Below are positions 18,412-26,378 of a stretch of 64,000 bases of DNA, one piece after another. The first letter of the stretch is position 1. Each line of letters opens with the position of its first letter. Both the position numbers and the translations under genes were made by a program. The stretch is taken from assembly GCF_001870735.1 (NCBI RefSeq), contig NZ_MORL01000005.1, positions 362,033 through 426,032 on the forward strand, read 5' to 3'. Below the pieces are notes generated by a model, which worked only from the letters and a program-made list of their open reading frames with translations, did no database searches and was not told where the DNA came from. The DNA comes from Arsenicibacter rosenii (GTDB lineage: Bacteria > Bacteroidota > Bacteroidia > Cytophagales > Spirosomataceae).

Positions 18412-18795
18412 TTAGTGTTCGCATTTTTCCATAACCTCATGGAAGCGGTCATGCAGCGCTGTAATGGCCTTCTTGATGTCGGCTTCCGGCTTTTTCTGCT
18501 GCACCAGTTTATCCAGCGCGGCCGACTCCTTTGCCAGCAGGTCTATCGATTGCTTAACCCCTTCTTTCTGGTAATCTGTCGGGATGGCTGCTTTCTGCAA
18601 GGCAACGGCTTTGGCCACCAGTTCACCGGAGCGGGCCATTACCGGCTTCAGGTTTCCTTCTTCGGCCGGATGGAATGTCTGCGCCATTACAGAATGGTAG
18701 TCATCCAGTTCTTTCCAGGCCTTTTTCTGGCCGAACGACAACAGGCTGACCAGCATAAAGAGGCCGGTAATGAGGGCGGTTTGTTTGATTTTCAT
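18412..18795 (-). CDS. Exported small helical protein, unknown
   Basis: A 127-residue protein with a signal peptide (ending LLSFGQ) and an amphipathic, Ala/Lys-rich, probably all-helical mature part. It contains several His (DDYHSVMAQTFHP, ALHDRFHEV) and ends in EKCEH, reminiscent of a four-helix bundle but without a CxxCH heme site. It lies between the CYLAKRL protein and the SCO gene in one co-directional group, suggesting a periplasmic metal-handling role (inference). Confidence 0.6.
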   Translation of the reverse strand: MKIKQTALITGLFMLVSLLSFGQKKAWKELDDYHSVMAQTFHPAEEGNLKPVMARSGELVAKAVALQKAAIPTDYQKEGVKQSIDLLAKESAALDKLVQQKKPEADIKKAITALHDRFHEVMEKCEH

Positions 18796-18811
18796 GGTTT
18801 AGTTGTGTTGG

Positions 18812-19456
18812 TTAATCGTTTTTGTATTCGTCGCGGAGGCGTTTGATGTCAGCAATCAGCTTATTGGTCCCTGCTTCTGTCGTACCGTCATACTGGCCGC
18901 GTATGTGTTTTTCCTTATCAATCAGGACAAAGGCACCGCTATGGATATAGCCACCCGGAGCGGTCGAATCTGCACCCGCCGTGACGAGATAATGGTTTTC
19001 GCCGATGTCATAAATTTTCTCCCTGTCGCCGGTTGCAAACTGCCACATCGGACCAGTAATGCCGAGGTCTTTCGCATACTGCTTTAATACCGCCGGTGTA
19101 TCGTGACTCGGGTCGATGGTGTGCGACAGAATCCGTACGTCCTCAGCTCCCTTAAACGCTTCGTATACGTTCAGCATGTTTTTCTTCATGATCGGGCAGA
19201 TAGTCGGACAGGTCACGAAGAAAAAATCAGCTACGTATATTTTACCGTCGAAGCTTTTCTCCGTAATGGGTACACTGTCCTGGCTGATAAACTGAAAAGC
19301 CGGAATGGTTGGATAAACCAGTTCGTCCACCTGTTTGCCATCCACTACTTTCGTAATCTTTTCCGGCTCACCCAGATAAGGCAGCTTTTCCGCCTTCCAC
19401 CGGCAACCGGTTAACGCAAACAGACTCAGCATACCGGCAAAAAGTGCTCGTTTCAT
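18812..19456 (-). CDS. SCO1/SenC/PrrC-family copper chaperone
   Basis: A thioredoxin-fold lipoprotein (lipobox LTGC at residues 15-18) of 214 residues. The copper-binding CPTIC motif is at residues 83-87 and the conserved His ligand is His172 in IHSGAFVLID. SCO proteins deliver copper to cytochrome oxidase or act as periplasmic thiol redox proteins. It is 2 bases downstream of the 19459-19908 gene, so they are likely coupled. Its presence supports a copper theme for the cluster. Confidence 0.92.
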   Translation of the reverse strand: MKRALFAGMLSLFALTGCRWKAEKLPYLGEPEKITKVVDGKQVDELVYPTIPAFQFISQDSVPITEKSFDGKIYVADFFFVTCPTICPIMKKNMLNVYEAFKGAEDVRILSHTIDPSHDTPAVLKQYAKDLGITGPMWQFATGDREKIYDIGENHYLVTAGADSTAPGGYIHSGAFVLIDKEKHIRGQYDGTTEAGTNKLIADIKRLRDEYKND

Positions 19457-19458
19457 GA

Positions 19459-19908
19459 TCAGGGCTGCACGTAGGCTTTAGCGTGATCGATGCTCGTATG
19501 CATGGTCCGGCGCATTTCAGTTACTTTACCGTGCTGATCCCTGAGGTAAGCCATGGCTTGTGCCGGTTGCAGCTTTTTCAGCGTATCGCCGTTGTACTGA
19601 TTCATCCACGACATCATCGCCTGATCGGCCTGTTCCAGCTCGCCGCTGACTGCCAGACCACCCTTTTTTACGGCCTCGTCTTTAGTCGCTTCAATTTTGG
19701 CAGAAACAGTTTTTTTCAGCCGCATCAGCTCACTCATCTGCGGCATTATACTGTCATGAATAGCCAGAATTTCCTGTTCCAGTTGTCCCACAGAATCGAT
19801 CTCCGCCACTACCTTTGCGGCGCCTCCATGGTGATGTTCGTGCTGTTCCGTTTTTGACTGACAGGCGGTAAACGCCAGCAGCATATATAGCCAATGATAA
19901 AGTTTCAT
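19459..19908 (-). CDS. His-rich coiled-coil lipoprotein, unknown
   Basis: A 149-residue predicted lipoprotein (lipobox LAFTAC). Directly after the lipidated Cys comes a His cluster (EQHEHHHGG), then a long heptad-like helix with many Glu and Lys (LEQEILAIHDSIMPQMSELM). It probably forms a helical bundle at the membrane. The His cluster near the lipid anchor is a plausible metal site. It lies immediately upstream of the SCO gene and downstream of an outer-membrane protein gene. Confidence 0.65.
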   Translation of the reverse strand: MKLYHWLYMLLAFTACQSKTEQHEHHHGGAAKVVAEIDSVGQLEQEILAIHDSIMPQMSELMRLKKTVSAKIEATKDEAVKKGGLAVSGELEQADQAMMSWMNQYNGDTLKKLQPAQAMAYLRDQHGKVTEMRRTMHTSIDHAKAYVQP

Positions 19909-19928
19909 CTCTGTTCCGTTTGTTAAGA

Positions 19929-20837
19929 CTATAACATTAAAGTAATGTGAAACGTGGCGCGGCTACGGGCTTTCAGCTCACCTTCGGCCAGTTGCTGAGC
20001 CATCGGATGCTGATAGGTTGCCCCTACCGAAAACCGTTTCAGGTATAATTCCATGCCCAGATTAGCCATCGTTACATAGCCGCCCGTCTGGTTGTTTGAT
20101 ACACCACTCCGGTGATCCTGTGCCGCAACCTCGGCATACACACCCGCATTCGGCATCAGCGTAACGGCCGGCAGCTCTTTCGCGTAAAAAATAAGGCTGT
20201 TGGCTGTCAACCGGTTACCGAAGCGGTATTGCTGCGCATTGGTTGTATTAATTTTATAGGTGAGATCGGTATTCCAGCCCCACGCACCGGCCCGCATCGA
20301 GTATAAGGCACTCAGCAAGGCATCCACACTGCCGGTCCCCAACTGAAAATTCGGGTTGTTTACCTCACTGAGATCCGTCTGATCGTACCGGAAACGGCCG
20401 GTCGGCAGCTTCACACCGGCCCCCAGCAACAGACTGTGGTTGACGCGATGTACACGGGTTGAATCCCAGAATGTATTGAAGACATTGTAGTTAGCCAGCG
20501 CCGTAATATCGCCAATGCCCTGTAGCCGGCGAATCGCTCCGGAACTGACTTCCTGTTGCTGATTGAAATAATACGGCACAAAGGCCATCACCTGTACCCG
20601 CCGGACGGGATAAACTCGCGCCCACACCTCCGTGGCGCGGAATGTTTCCTTCGTCCGTAAATACTGACTGTTCAGGTGCGAATCATACGATGCAAGCCGG
20701 TAGCGTACTCCGACAAACGGCCGGCCGACCTGCGGCATGATGCCGAAATAGGCCCCGCCGTTCGAACACCCGCAAATATCACAGGCAGAACTAACCAGCG
20801 GCCACAGTACTAACGTAAACATCAATAGTTTTTTCAT
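19929..20837 (-). CDS. Predicted outer-membrane beta-barrel protein with Cys-rich N-terminus
   Basis: A 302-residue exported protein. Right after the signal peptide comes the Cys cluster SACDICGCSNGG, followed by alternating aromatic strands typical of an outer-membrane channel. It overlaps the start of the upstream MbnH-like gene by 4 bases, so it is translationally coupled to it. The likely role is transport across the outer membrane of the substrate handled by the MbnH, MbnP and SCO proteins; the substrate is unknown. Confidence 0.65.
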   Translation of the reverse strand: MKKLLMFTLVLWPLVSSACDICGCSNGGAYFGIMPQVGRPFVGVRYRLASYDSHLNSQYLRTKETFRATEVWARVYPVRRVQVMAFVPYYFNQQQEVSSGAIRRLQGIGDITALANYNVFNTFWDSTRVHRVNHSLLLGAGVKLPTGRFRYDQTDLSEVNNPNFQLGTGSVDALLSALYSMRAGAWGWNTDLTYKINTTNAQQYRFGNRLTANSLIFYAKELPAVTLMPNAGVYAEVAAQDHRSGVSNNQTGGYVTMANLGMELYLKRFSVGATYQHPMAQQLAEGELKARSRATFHITLML

Positions 20838-21916
20838 TTCTGTATGAATTGTGGATTCTTCAGGAACTCCTCGTCTGTAAGCGTTTTGAGAAAGGCAATG
20901 ATCTGCGCCTTTTCCCCGGCAGTCATCGGAATACCTAACCGTCCGTTCTGCTTCAGCAGCGGATCGAGGTTCGGCGTTTCGGTAACGCCTTCCGCGTAGT
21001 GATCCAGTACCGCCTCCAGCGTCCGGAAACGACCGTCGTGCATGTAGGGGAATGATACCCCGACATTACGCAGGCTTGGGACTTTAAACGTATAATTGTC
21101 CTGCGGGGCTTCGGTAATCCGGCCGCGGCCCAAATCAGTACCGAATGCCAGGCTCAGCCCATTGTTCCGGAACTTGTTGTCGGTAAATAACTCACCAGCG
21201 TGGCAGTTCGCACAGCCTTTCTGTACAAACAACTGTTTACCAGCCAGCTCATCCGCAGTTAACGTAACACCTTCATTCCGTACATACTTGTCATACCGCG
21301 AATTGGCCGAAACCAGCGTCAGCATGTACTGCGACAGTGCCTGTAGAAAACGGGCGGTAGTCACCTCCTCCGTTCCGAATGCCGCCTTGAATTTTTTCGG
21401 ATAGGTGCTGTCTTTCCGGAGCTTTTCCAGCACATTGTACAGCGTCTCATCCATCTCAAGCGGGTTCTCAATGGGTGCAACCGGCACCAGATCAAGATCC
21501 AGCACCCCGCCATCCCAGAAAAAACTGTTGCTCCAGGCCAGATTCTGAATCGGCAGTGAATTGCGCGTTCCCACACGGTTATCAATGCCGTGACTCACGT
21601 CGTGTCCGTGATGCGTAAAGGCATACGGCTGACTGTGGCACTCGGCGCAGGAAATTGACTTGTCGCGGGATAATCTGGCGTCAAAAAACAGCATCCGGCC
21701 CAATTCGACACCGGCCGCTGTAATCCGGTTTCGGTCCAGTGCATAAACCGGTGCCGGAAAGTTTTTCGGTACAGTAAATGCCGGCGTATCTAATGCCACC
21801 TCTGACTGATTGCTACAACTACTGATACCCGCCGGCAACGTACAGACCATTACAACACGTAATACCTTACGAACCAGCCTCATTCCGGCCTGCCCTGTTG
21901 TGTGTCGTTTTTGCAT
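20834..21916 (-). CDS. Di-heme cytochrome c peroxidase, MauG/MbnH-like lipoprotein (copy 2)
   Basis: A 360-residue paralogue of the 11111-12208 protein. The lipobox is ISSC. Heme sites are CAECH (residues 90-94) and CANCH (235-239). It shares FFWDGG, NPLEM, YMLTLVSANSRYDKY, AGELFTDNKFRNNGL and PYMHDGRF. A second in-frame ATG at 21883 would give a shorter signal peptide. It is 51 bases downstream of an MbnP-like gene with a hairpin in between. It probably uses peroxide or oxygen-derived oxidant to modify its MbnP partner or to scavenge peroxide. Confidence 0.85.
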   Translation of the reverse strand: MQKRHTTGQAGMRLVRKVLRVVMVCTLPAGISSCSNQSEVALDTPAFTVPKNFPAPVYALDRNRITAAGVELGRMLFFDARLSRDKSISCAECHSQPYAFTHHGHDVSHGIDNRVGTRNSLPIQNLAWSNSFFWDGGVLDLDLVPVAPIENPLEMDETLYNVLEKLRKDSTYPKKFKAAFGTEEVTTARFLQALSQYMLTLVSANSRYDKYVRNEGVTLTADELAGKQLFVQKGCANCHAGELFTDNKFRNNGLSLAFGTDLGRGRITEAPQDNYTFKVPSLRNVGVSFPYMHDGRFRTLEAVLDHYAEGVTETPNLDPLLKQNGRLGIPMTAGEKAQIIAFLKTLTDEEFLKNPQFIQK

Positions 21917-21928
21917 ACCACATAAAAG

Positions 21929-21954
21929 GTCCGGAAGAGAACCCTCCTCCGGAC
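21929..21954 (-). promoter_or_regulatory. Hairpin between MbnP copy 2 and MbnH copy 2
   Basis: GTCCGGA (21929-21935) and TCCGGAC (21948-21954) form a 7-bp G/C-rich stem with a 12-base loop. On the minus strand it is followed by a CTTTTATG stretch. It may reduce peroxidase expression relative to the upstream MbnP gene; the other two pairs have gaps of only 5-7 bases and no such hairpin. Confidence 0.45.
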
Positions 21955-21967
21955 ACCTGATCAGGGG

Positions 21968-22777
21968 TTAGTCGTTATGTACGTGATCGACCACGAACAT
22001 ATTCACGTAGTTATCTACGATTGGCTTAGCCAATGCCGGGCTGTGTACCGTTGGGGTCGTCGCAAAACTGATGGTATTCGTACCGCCCAATGCCTTAGCC
22101 GCATCAACAATCAAATGCACCGTTGGTGTTGTTGCTGCGCGCACTTTTGCACTGGTGCTACCGAGCGACAAGGTTATTTTCCGCAGGTTATTGGCGGTCC
22201 TGGCAGCTCCCTGGAAGCCACCGCCGTATCCACCAATATGATACTGGAACGCTTTGCCGGAAATGGTTGATGCAGGTGAGATACCTTCCAGCTTCATGAA
22301 AATATAGCCTGAGTTCCATGACCAGTACATATTATCGGTACCATAGCTCCCGGTATCCAGGGCGCCTGTACGCTCTGTCACCGGTGCCTGGCTCTTCAGG
22401 CTGTCGACGCCGATGGTAAAAGCAACTTTTGCATAATTGGCCTGTGGAATGCCGGTCAGGGCAACGTTCAGCGACTTAGGATCGGCTTCCCGTACCAGAT
22501 AGTAGCTGTTTGGTACTTTTACAACCGTTCCGTCTTCTTTCGTCAGTTCAATGTTGCTGACGAAATAGTTGAACGTAGTGACCGTAAACGACTCACCGGC
22601 CGTGTTTTTATATTGCGCCGTGCCCAGAGCCATGTTCGTACCACCGACATAGTTATCGAATTCGAGCGTCAGACCGCCTGTTCCGTTCGGATCAATGCTG
22701 TCAACTTCGGTTTTTGAACAGGAAAAAATGGTAAAGGCTAATACAGCCGCAACGACAAATGAAAGAATTGATTTCAT
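21968..22777 (-). CDS. MbnP-like metal-binding lipoprotein (copy 2)
   Basis: A 269-residue paralogue of the 12216-13007 protein. I start at 22777 (MKSILSFVVAAVLAF, lipobox IFSC); the frame is open further upstream to 22849 but those residues are not signal-like. Family blocks are EFDNYVGGTNMALG, FNYFVSNIELTKEDG, MYWSWNSGYIFMKLEG and YHIGGYGGG. It leads the second MbnP-MbnH pair. Confidence 0.8.
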   Translation of the reverse strand: MKSILSFVVAAVLAFTIFSCSKTEVDSIDPNGTGGLTLEFDNYVGGTNMALGTAQYKNTAGESFTVTTFNYFVSNIELTKEDGTVVKVPNSYYLVREADPKSLNVALTGIPQANYAKVAFTIGVDSLKSQAPVTERTGALDTGSYGTDNMYWSWNSGYIFMKLEGISPASTISGKAFQYHIGGYGGGFQGAARTANNLRKITLSLGSTSAKVRAATTPTVHLIVDAAKALGGTNTISFATTPTVHSPALAKPIVDNYVNMFVVDHVHND

Positions 22778-22943
22778 GGAAATAGCTGACCTCTTCCCCG
22801 CAGAGGTCACAAAATGAGAGGATGCATGCCCGTCTGTTGACTGAAGCATGGTGCTGTTATTGATATAAAGTGAATTGAAATCGCAGGAAACTGCGATCAG
22901 AGCCGTCCCGCCAGACGATAAGCAGGGTGGCAGACAAAAAACT

Positions 22944-23324
22944 TTACCGGCGGGGAGGTTGCAATAAGCCCGTCAAAGGAGCCGAATAATGCTTAAGCAG
23001 GTAAATAAAATGCGTAGAATGACCCGTCAGATCAATGACGTCAGTGCTGACAGACAAGACAGCCGGTGCCTGCCAGAAAAGCTGTAGTCCCGGCAGGTTC
23101 TGTACCCGCTCGGTCGTTTCCTTGTCCTGTTTGTCCTGCTGCGCTTTCAGGCGTTTGGCCAGATAGCATTGGCCGTTACAATTCATTTGCGGCCGGTCGC
23201 GGTTTTCGCAGAGCACACGGGCAATGTAGTCCCGGTTCAGTTGAAAACAGGCAATGGTTCCCCACGGACTAACCGTTGGCAGCATAATCGCAAAGAGCAA
23301 TATGTACACCAGAACCGAACGCAC
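22944..23324 (-). CDS. Small envelope protein with CYLAKRL Cys motif (copy 2)
   Basis: A 126-residue paralogue of 17980-18378. It has an N-terminal membrane segment followed by TIACFQLNRDYIARVL and the motif CENRDRPQMNCNGQCYLAKR, then a charged Lys/Gln/Asp stretch. The C-terminal half is variable between copies. It is upstream of an MbnP-like gene. Unknown function; the conserved three-Cys arrangement is the only clear feature. Confidence 0.7.
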   Translation of the reverse strand: MRSVLVYILLFAIMLPTVSPWGTIACFQLNRDYIARVLCENRDRPQMNCNGQCYLAKRLKAQQDKQDKETTERVQNLPGLQLFWQAPAVLSVSTDVIDLTGHSTHFIYLLKHYSAPLTGLLQPPRR

Positions 23325-23405
23325 GTTTTTGTAATTTTCCGCAAAGATAATGACTCTTCGCCTTATAGTCTACTAATTTTGATCAGTGTAGCGATATGAC
23401 CGGCA

Positions 23406-24956
23406 TCATTCCAGCACTACGTGTGAAATGGTACCACACGCCTCGTCATGCTTACCAAAAAACGGATTTCCCTTACTGTCAGCCGTTTCCGTCATCCAAT
23501 AACCTCCCTGGTTATAAACCGCCTTCGGGCAGAAGTGATAATACAACGGTTTTTTATTCAGGTGAAATGCTTTGACAAGCCGGTACAGGTTTTTGGACAA
23601 ATCCCCGAAATGATCCCGCTGATGGGCGATCAGGCCTGTCTCGCCGAGATGTTCTGCATCAAAGCCCAGATCTTCGTAAACCAGTTCATAAAACGCCTTT
23701 TGTTGTTCTGTCAGTTGCGAACGGTCAAAGTTTTTGAGGATGTTCAGCATCCGCAACGCCGACTGCTTTACCCTGGCGCCGTCTTCTGCCATGAGGCCGT
23801 TCAGGCTTTCCCAATAATAGTTCATCACTTTATCGAATGATGCTTTCAGGGCCGGACTGGTCAGCGTCAGATCGACTTTGCTCCAGTCGGTATTGGCATA
23901 CTGGCTTTTCTGCGGTTTTTCAGGCGCATCAAATTCGGCGAACCGGTTATTTTTCAGAAACGTATCATCGTTCAGCGTTTGCAGGAATGCCAGTATCTTC
24001 TGCTTCTCATCAGCCGTGAGCGCAATGCCCAACCGCCCGTTTTGCTTCAGCAACGGATCAAGCGTCGGACTGTCTTCCACTCCGTTGCTGTAATGATCCA
24101 GCACCGCCTCCAGCGTTTCCAGGCGGCCATCGTGCATATAAGGTGCCGTGGCGGCCAGATTTCGCAGACCCGGGACTTTAAACCGGAAGCGGTCTTCGTT
24201 CAGCAACGTTATATCATAACGGCCCTCGTCGGTATTCAGCTCCCGTTTCAGCCCGTTGTTCCGGAACTTATTATCGGTGAATAACTCGCCGCTATGGCAG
24301 TTCCCGCACTTCTGCTGCACCAGCGTCAGCCCTTCCTTTTCAGTATCCGTCAGCGTCACCCCTTCATAACGCATCGCCTTATCGTAACGGGAGTCTGCCG
24401 ATACCATCGTCAGCATAAACTGCGACAGGGCTTTGAGGAAGCGCTCCGTATTGATTTCCGGTGAGCCGAAGGCTCTGGCAAACAGGGGCGGATACTGGTT
24501 TGTTTTCCGGAGCTTTTCCAGCACATCGGCCAGCGTTTCATCCATTTCCGACGGATTTTGCAGCGGCACCAGCGGAAATAAATCCAGATGATGTACCCCG
24601 CCGTCCCAGCCAAAATCCGTCGACCAGGCCAGGTTAAACAACGGCATGGAGTTTCGTTTGGTCAGCAAATCATTGATGCCATGACTCAGCGCGTGTCCGT
24701 GCTGGGTAAACCCGGCCGACAACTGATGGCAGCTGCCGCAACTAATGGTATTATCCTTCGACAACAGCGCATCATAAAACAGCATTTTGCCCAGCGCCAC
24801 CCCGTCGGCTGTCAGCGGGTTTTCAGCAAATTTATACGTCGGTGCCGGGAAGTTGGCCGGTTTTTCAAACAGCGCAGGTGCGCTCTTTTTACAGAACGAC
24901 AGCAGCAACAGGCCAAAACAGCAAAGGACAATACCAATTTTCGACGTCATGGTCAT
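23406..24956 (-). CDS. MauG/MbnH-like di-heme peroxidase fused to a DUF3347-like metal-binding domain (copy 3)
   Basis: A 516-residue lipoprotein (lipobox LSFC), about 150 residues longer than its two paralogues. The N-terminal part carries heme sites CGSCH (residues 73-77) and CGNCH (217-221), FGWDGG, NPSEM and PYMHDGRL. The extra C-terminal part (about 350-516) has a helical segment (NYYWESLNGLMAEDG) and ends with YYHFCPKAVYNQGGYWM and NPFFGKHDEACG. That resembles the DUF3347 family, found on copper efflux proteins and copper-binding lipoproteins, although the usual Met after CP is Lys here. It is 5 bases after MbnP copy 3. Confidence 0.82.
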   Translation of the reverse strand: MTMTSKIGIVLCCFGLLLLSFCKKSAPALFEKPANFPAPTYKFAENPLTADGVALGKMLFYDALLSKDNTISCGSCHQLSAGFTQHGHALSHGINDLLTKRNSMPLFNLAWSTDFGWDGGVHHLDLFPLVPLQNPSEMDETLADVLEKLRKTNQYPPLFARAFGSPEINTERFLKALSQFMLTMVSADSRYDKAMRYEGVTLTDTEKEGLTLVQQKCGNCHSGELFTDNKFRNNGLKRELNTDEGRYDITLLNEDRFRFKVPGLRNLAATAPYMHDGRLETLEAVLDHYSNGVEDSPTLDPLLKQNGRLGIALTADEKQKILAFLQTLNDDTFLKNNRFAEFDAPEKPQKSQYANTDWSKVDLTLTSPALKASFDKVMNYYWESLNGLMAEDGARVKQSALRMLNILKNFDRSQLTEQQKAFYELVYEDLGFDAEHLGETGLIAHQRDHFGDLSKNLYRLVKAFHLNKKPLYYHFCPKAVYNQGGYWMTETADSKGNPFFGKHDEACGTISHVVLE

Positions 24957-24961
24957 CGTGT

Positions 24962-25789
24962 TTACTCGTTCATACCAACCACACCGGCCCCTTTTCCGGC
25001 CGGCAGTTCTTTTTTCAATCCATCGTAGCTGAACATCGTCGCGTAGTTATCCGCGATATGTTTTGAATACGGACCACCCATCACCGACGGATTGGCTGCG
25101 ATGCTGACGTTGGTTGATCCGTTAAGCAGTTTCGACGCATCCGTTTTTATGCCGATACGGGTTATATCGTCTGCCTTCACACGCACCTTATCAGTGCCGA
25201 AACTCAGGCTTGCGGCCTTAATGTTGTTCAGCGTCTTTTTGTCGCCCATGCCACCGAATAAGCCAATGTGGTACATAAAGATGGGTTCTTTCCGGTTTCC
25301 GGTCATCGGCACCTGTGGCGAACGACCTTCCATCTTCACAAAGATATACCCTGAATTCCACGCCCAGTACATATCCTTACCTTCGCCCCCGACATCCAGG
25401 CAACCTTGCCGCTGGCTTACTTCCGATGCCGACCGCAGACTATCCACGCCAATGACAAAGCTAACGCCGACATAGTTACCTTTCGGTATATTTTTCAGGA
25501 TGATACGCTGCGTTTCAGGACGTTGCTCGCGGATCAGGAAATACGACTCATCCTGTGGCACCACGTACTCGCTGCCGTCTTTCCGCTTCAGCCGGAAATT
25601 GCTGACATAGTACTGAAACAGCGACACCGCGAACTCATCCCCGTTTGCATTGGTGTACGTTTTGTCTTTCAGGACCAGATCCTGACTGCCAACCACGTTG
25701 TCGAACTGAATTTCGACCGAGCCGGTCTTTTGGGCAAAGGTGTTCATGGTCATTAGCACTGACGCCACGAAAAGAAGGTTTTTTTTCAT
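24962..25789 (-). CDS. MbnP-like metal-binding protein (copy 3)
   Basis: A 275-residue exported MbnP-like protein. The frame is open to 25933, but the signal peptide (MKKNLLFVASVLMTMNTFAQ) begins at 25789, so I use that start. Blocks match the other copies: QFDNVVGSQDLVL, FQYYVSNFRLKRKDG, MYWAWNSGYIFVKMEG and YHIGLFGG. Unlike copies 1 and 2 it has no lipobox Cys, so it may be soluble in the periplasm. It is followed after 5 bases by the fused peroxidase. Confidence 0.8.
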   Translation of the reverse strand: MKKNLLFVASVLMTMNTFAQKTGSVEIQFDNVVGSQDLVLKDKTYTNANGDEFAVSLFQYYVSNFRLKRKDGSEYVVPQDESYFLIREQRPETQRIILKNIPKGNYVGVSFVIGVDSLRSASEVSQRQGCLDVGGEGKDMYWAWNSGYIFVKMEGRSPQVPMTGNRKEPIFMYHIGLFGGMGDKKTLNNIKAASLSFGTDKVRVKADDITRIGIKTDASKLLNGSTNVSIAANPSVMGGPYSKHIADNYATMFSYDGLKKELPAGKGAGVVGMNE

Positions 25790-25824
25790 TGGTTTGTGAT
25801 TATTCAATGTTTGTATTTGGTTAA

Positions 25825-26358
25825 TTACCACCCGTAGTAGCTCTCCGGCGTAATGCCTTTCAGCCGCAAGTAAACGATACATTGCCCGCGGTGGTGAATG
25901 ATATGATTCTCCATGGCGTAAATCAGCCGCCATCCCGGAATGGCTCCGTTCACGAAATCCGTCTTCTCATAGAGTTTGCTGTCCGGCACATTCCGGATGG
26001 TCTGGCGGACAAACTCATACAGGGCTTTCACCTCAGCTATGATCTGTTCCTTAGTCATAACCTTAGGCAGCTTACGGGTTTTATACGGATTGTCGATGCC
26101 CAGCCGGCCGGCAAGCTGTCCGCTGGTAAAGATGCAGCAATGCCGCCACTGCTCCGCAAAGGTCATCGTCGAATCAGTAGACCGGAAGTTGTAATGTTCT
26201 GCCGGCATCTGTTCGCAGATTTTCAGGCTGTAGCGCTCCGACGCGTCAAAGGCATCAATCAGTTCCTGCCGCAATACCGGCGTCATCGTTTCCGGCGACC
26301 GCTGCGCCATAGCTGCATAACCGGTCAGGCTACACAAAAGGATGAGAATGTATTTCAT
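25825..26358 (-). CDS. Exported DinB-family protein
   Basis: A 177-residue protein with a signal peptide (ending AAMAQ) and a DinB/YfiT-like four-helix fold. Probable metal-ligand His occur in FAEQWRHCCIF and in the C-terminal NHIIHHRGQCIVYLR. DinB-like proteins are often metal-dependent transferases acting on small thiols, but most are uncharacterised. It lies between MbnP copy 3 and the second TonB receptor in the same orientation. Confidence 0.75.
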   Translation of the reverse strand: MKYILILLCSLTGYAAMAQRSPETMTPVLRQELIDAFDASERYSLKICEQMPAEHYNFRSTDSTMTFAEQWRHCCIFTSGQLAGRLGIDNPYKTRKLPKVMTKEQIIAEVKALYEFVRQTIRNVPDSKLYEKTDFVNGAIPGWRLIYAMENHIIHHRGQCIVYLRLKGITPESYYGW

Positions 26359-26378
26359 AGTTTTCGGTTAATTACGTT

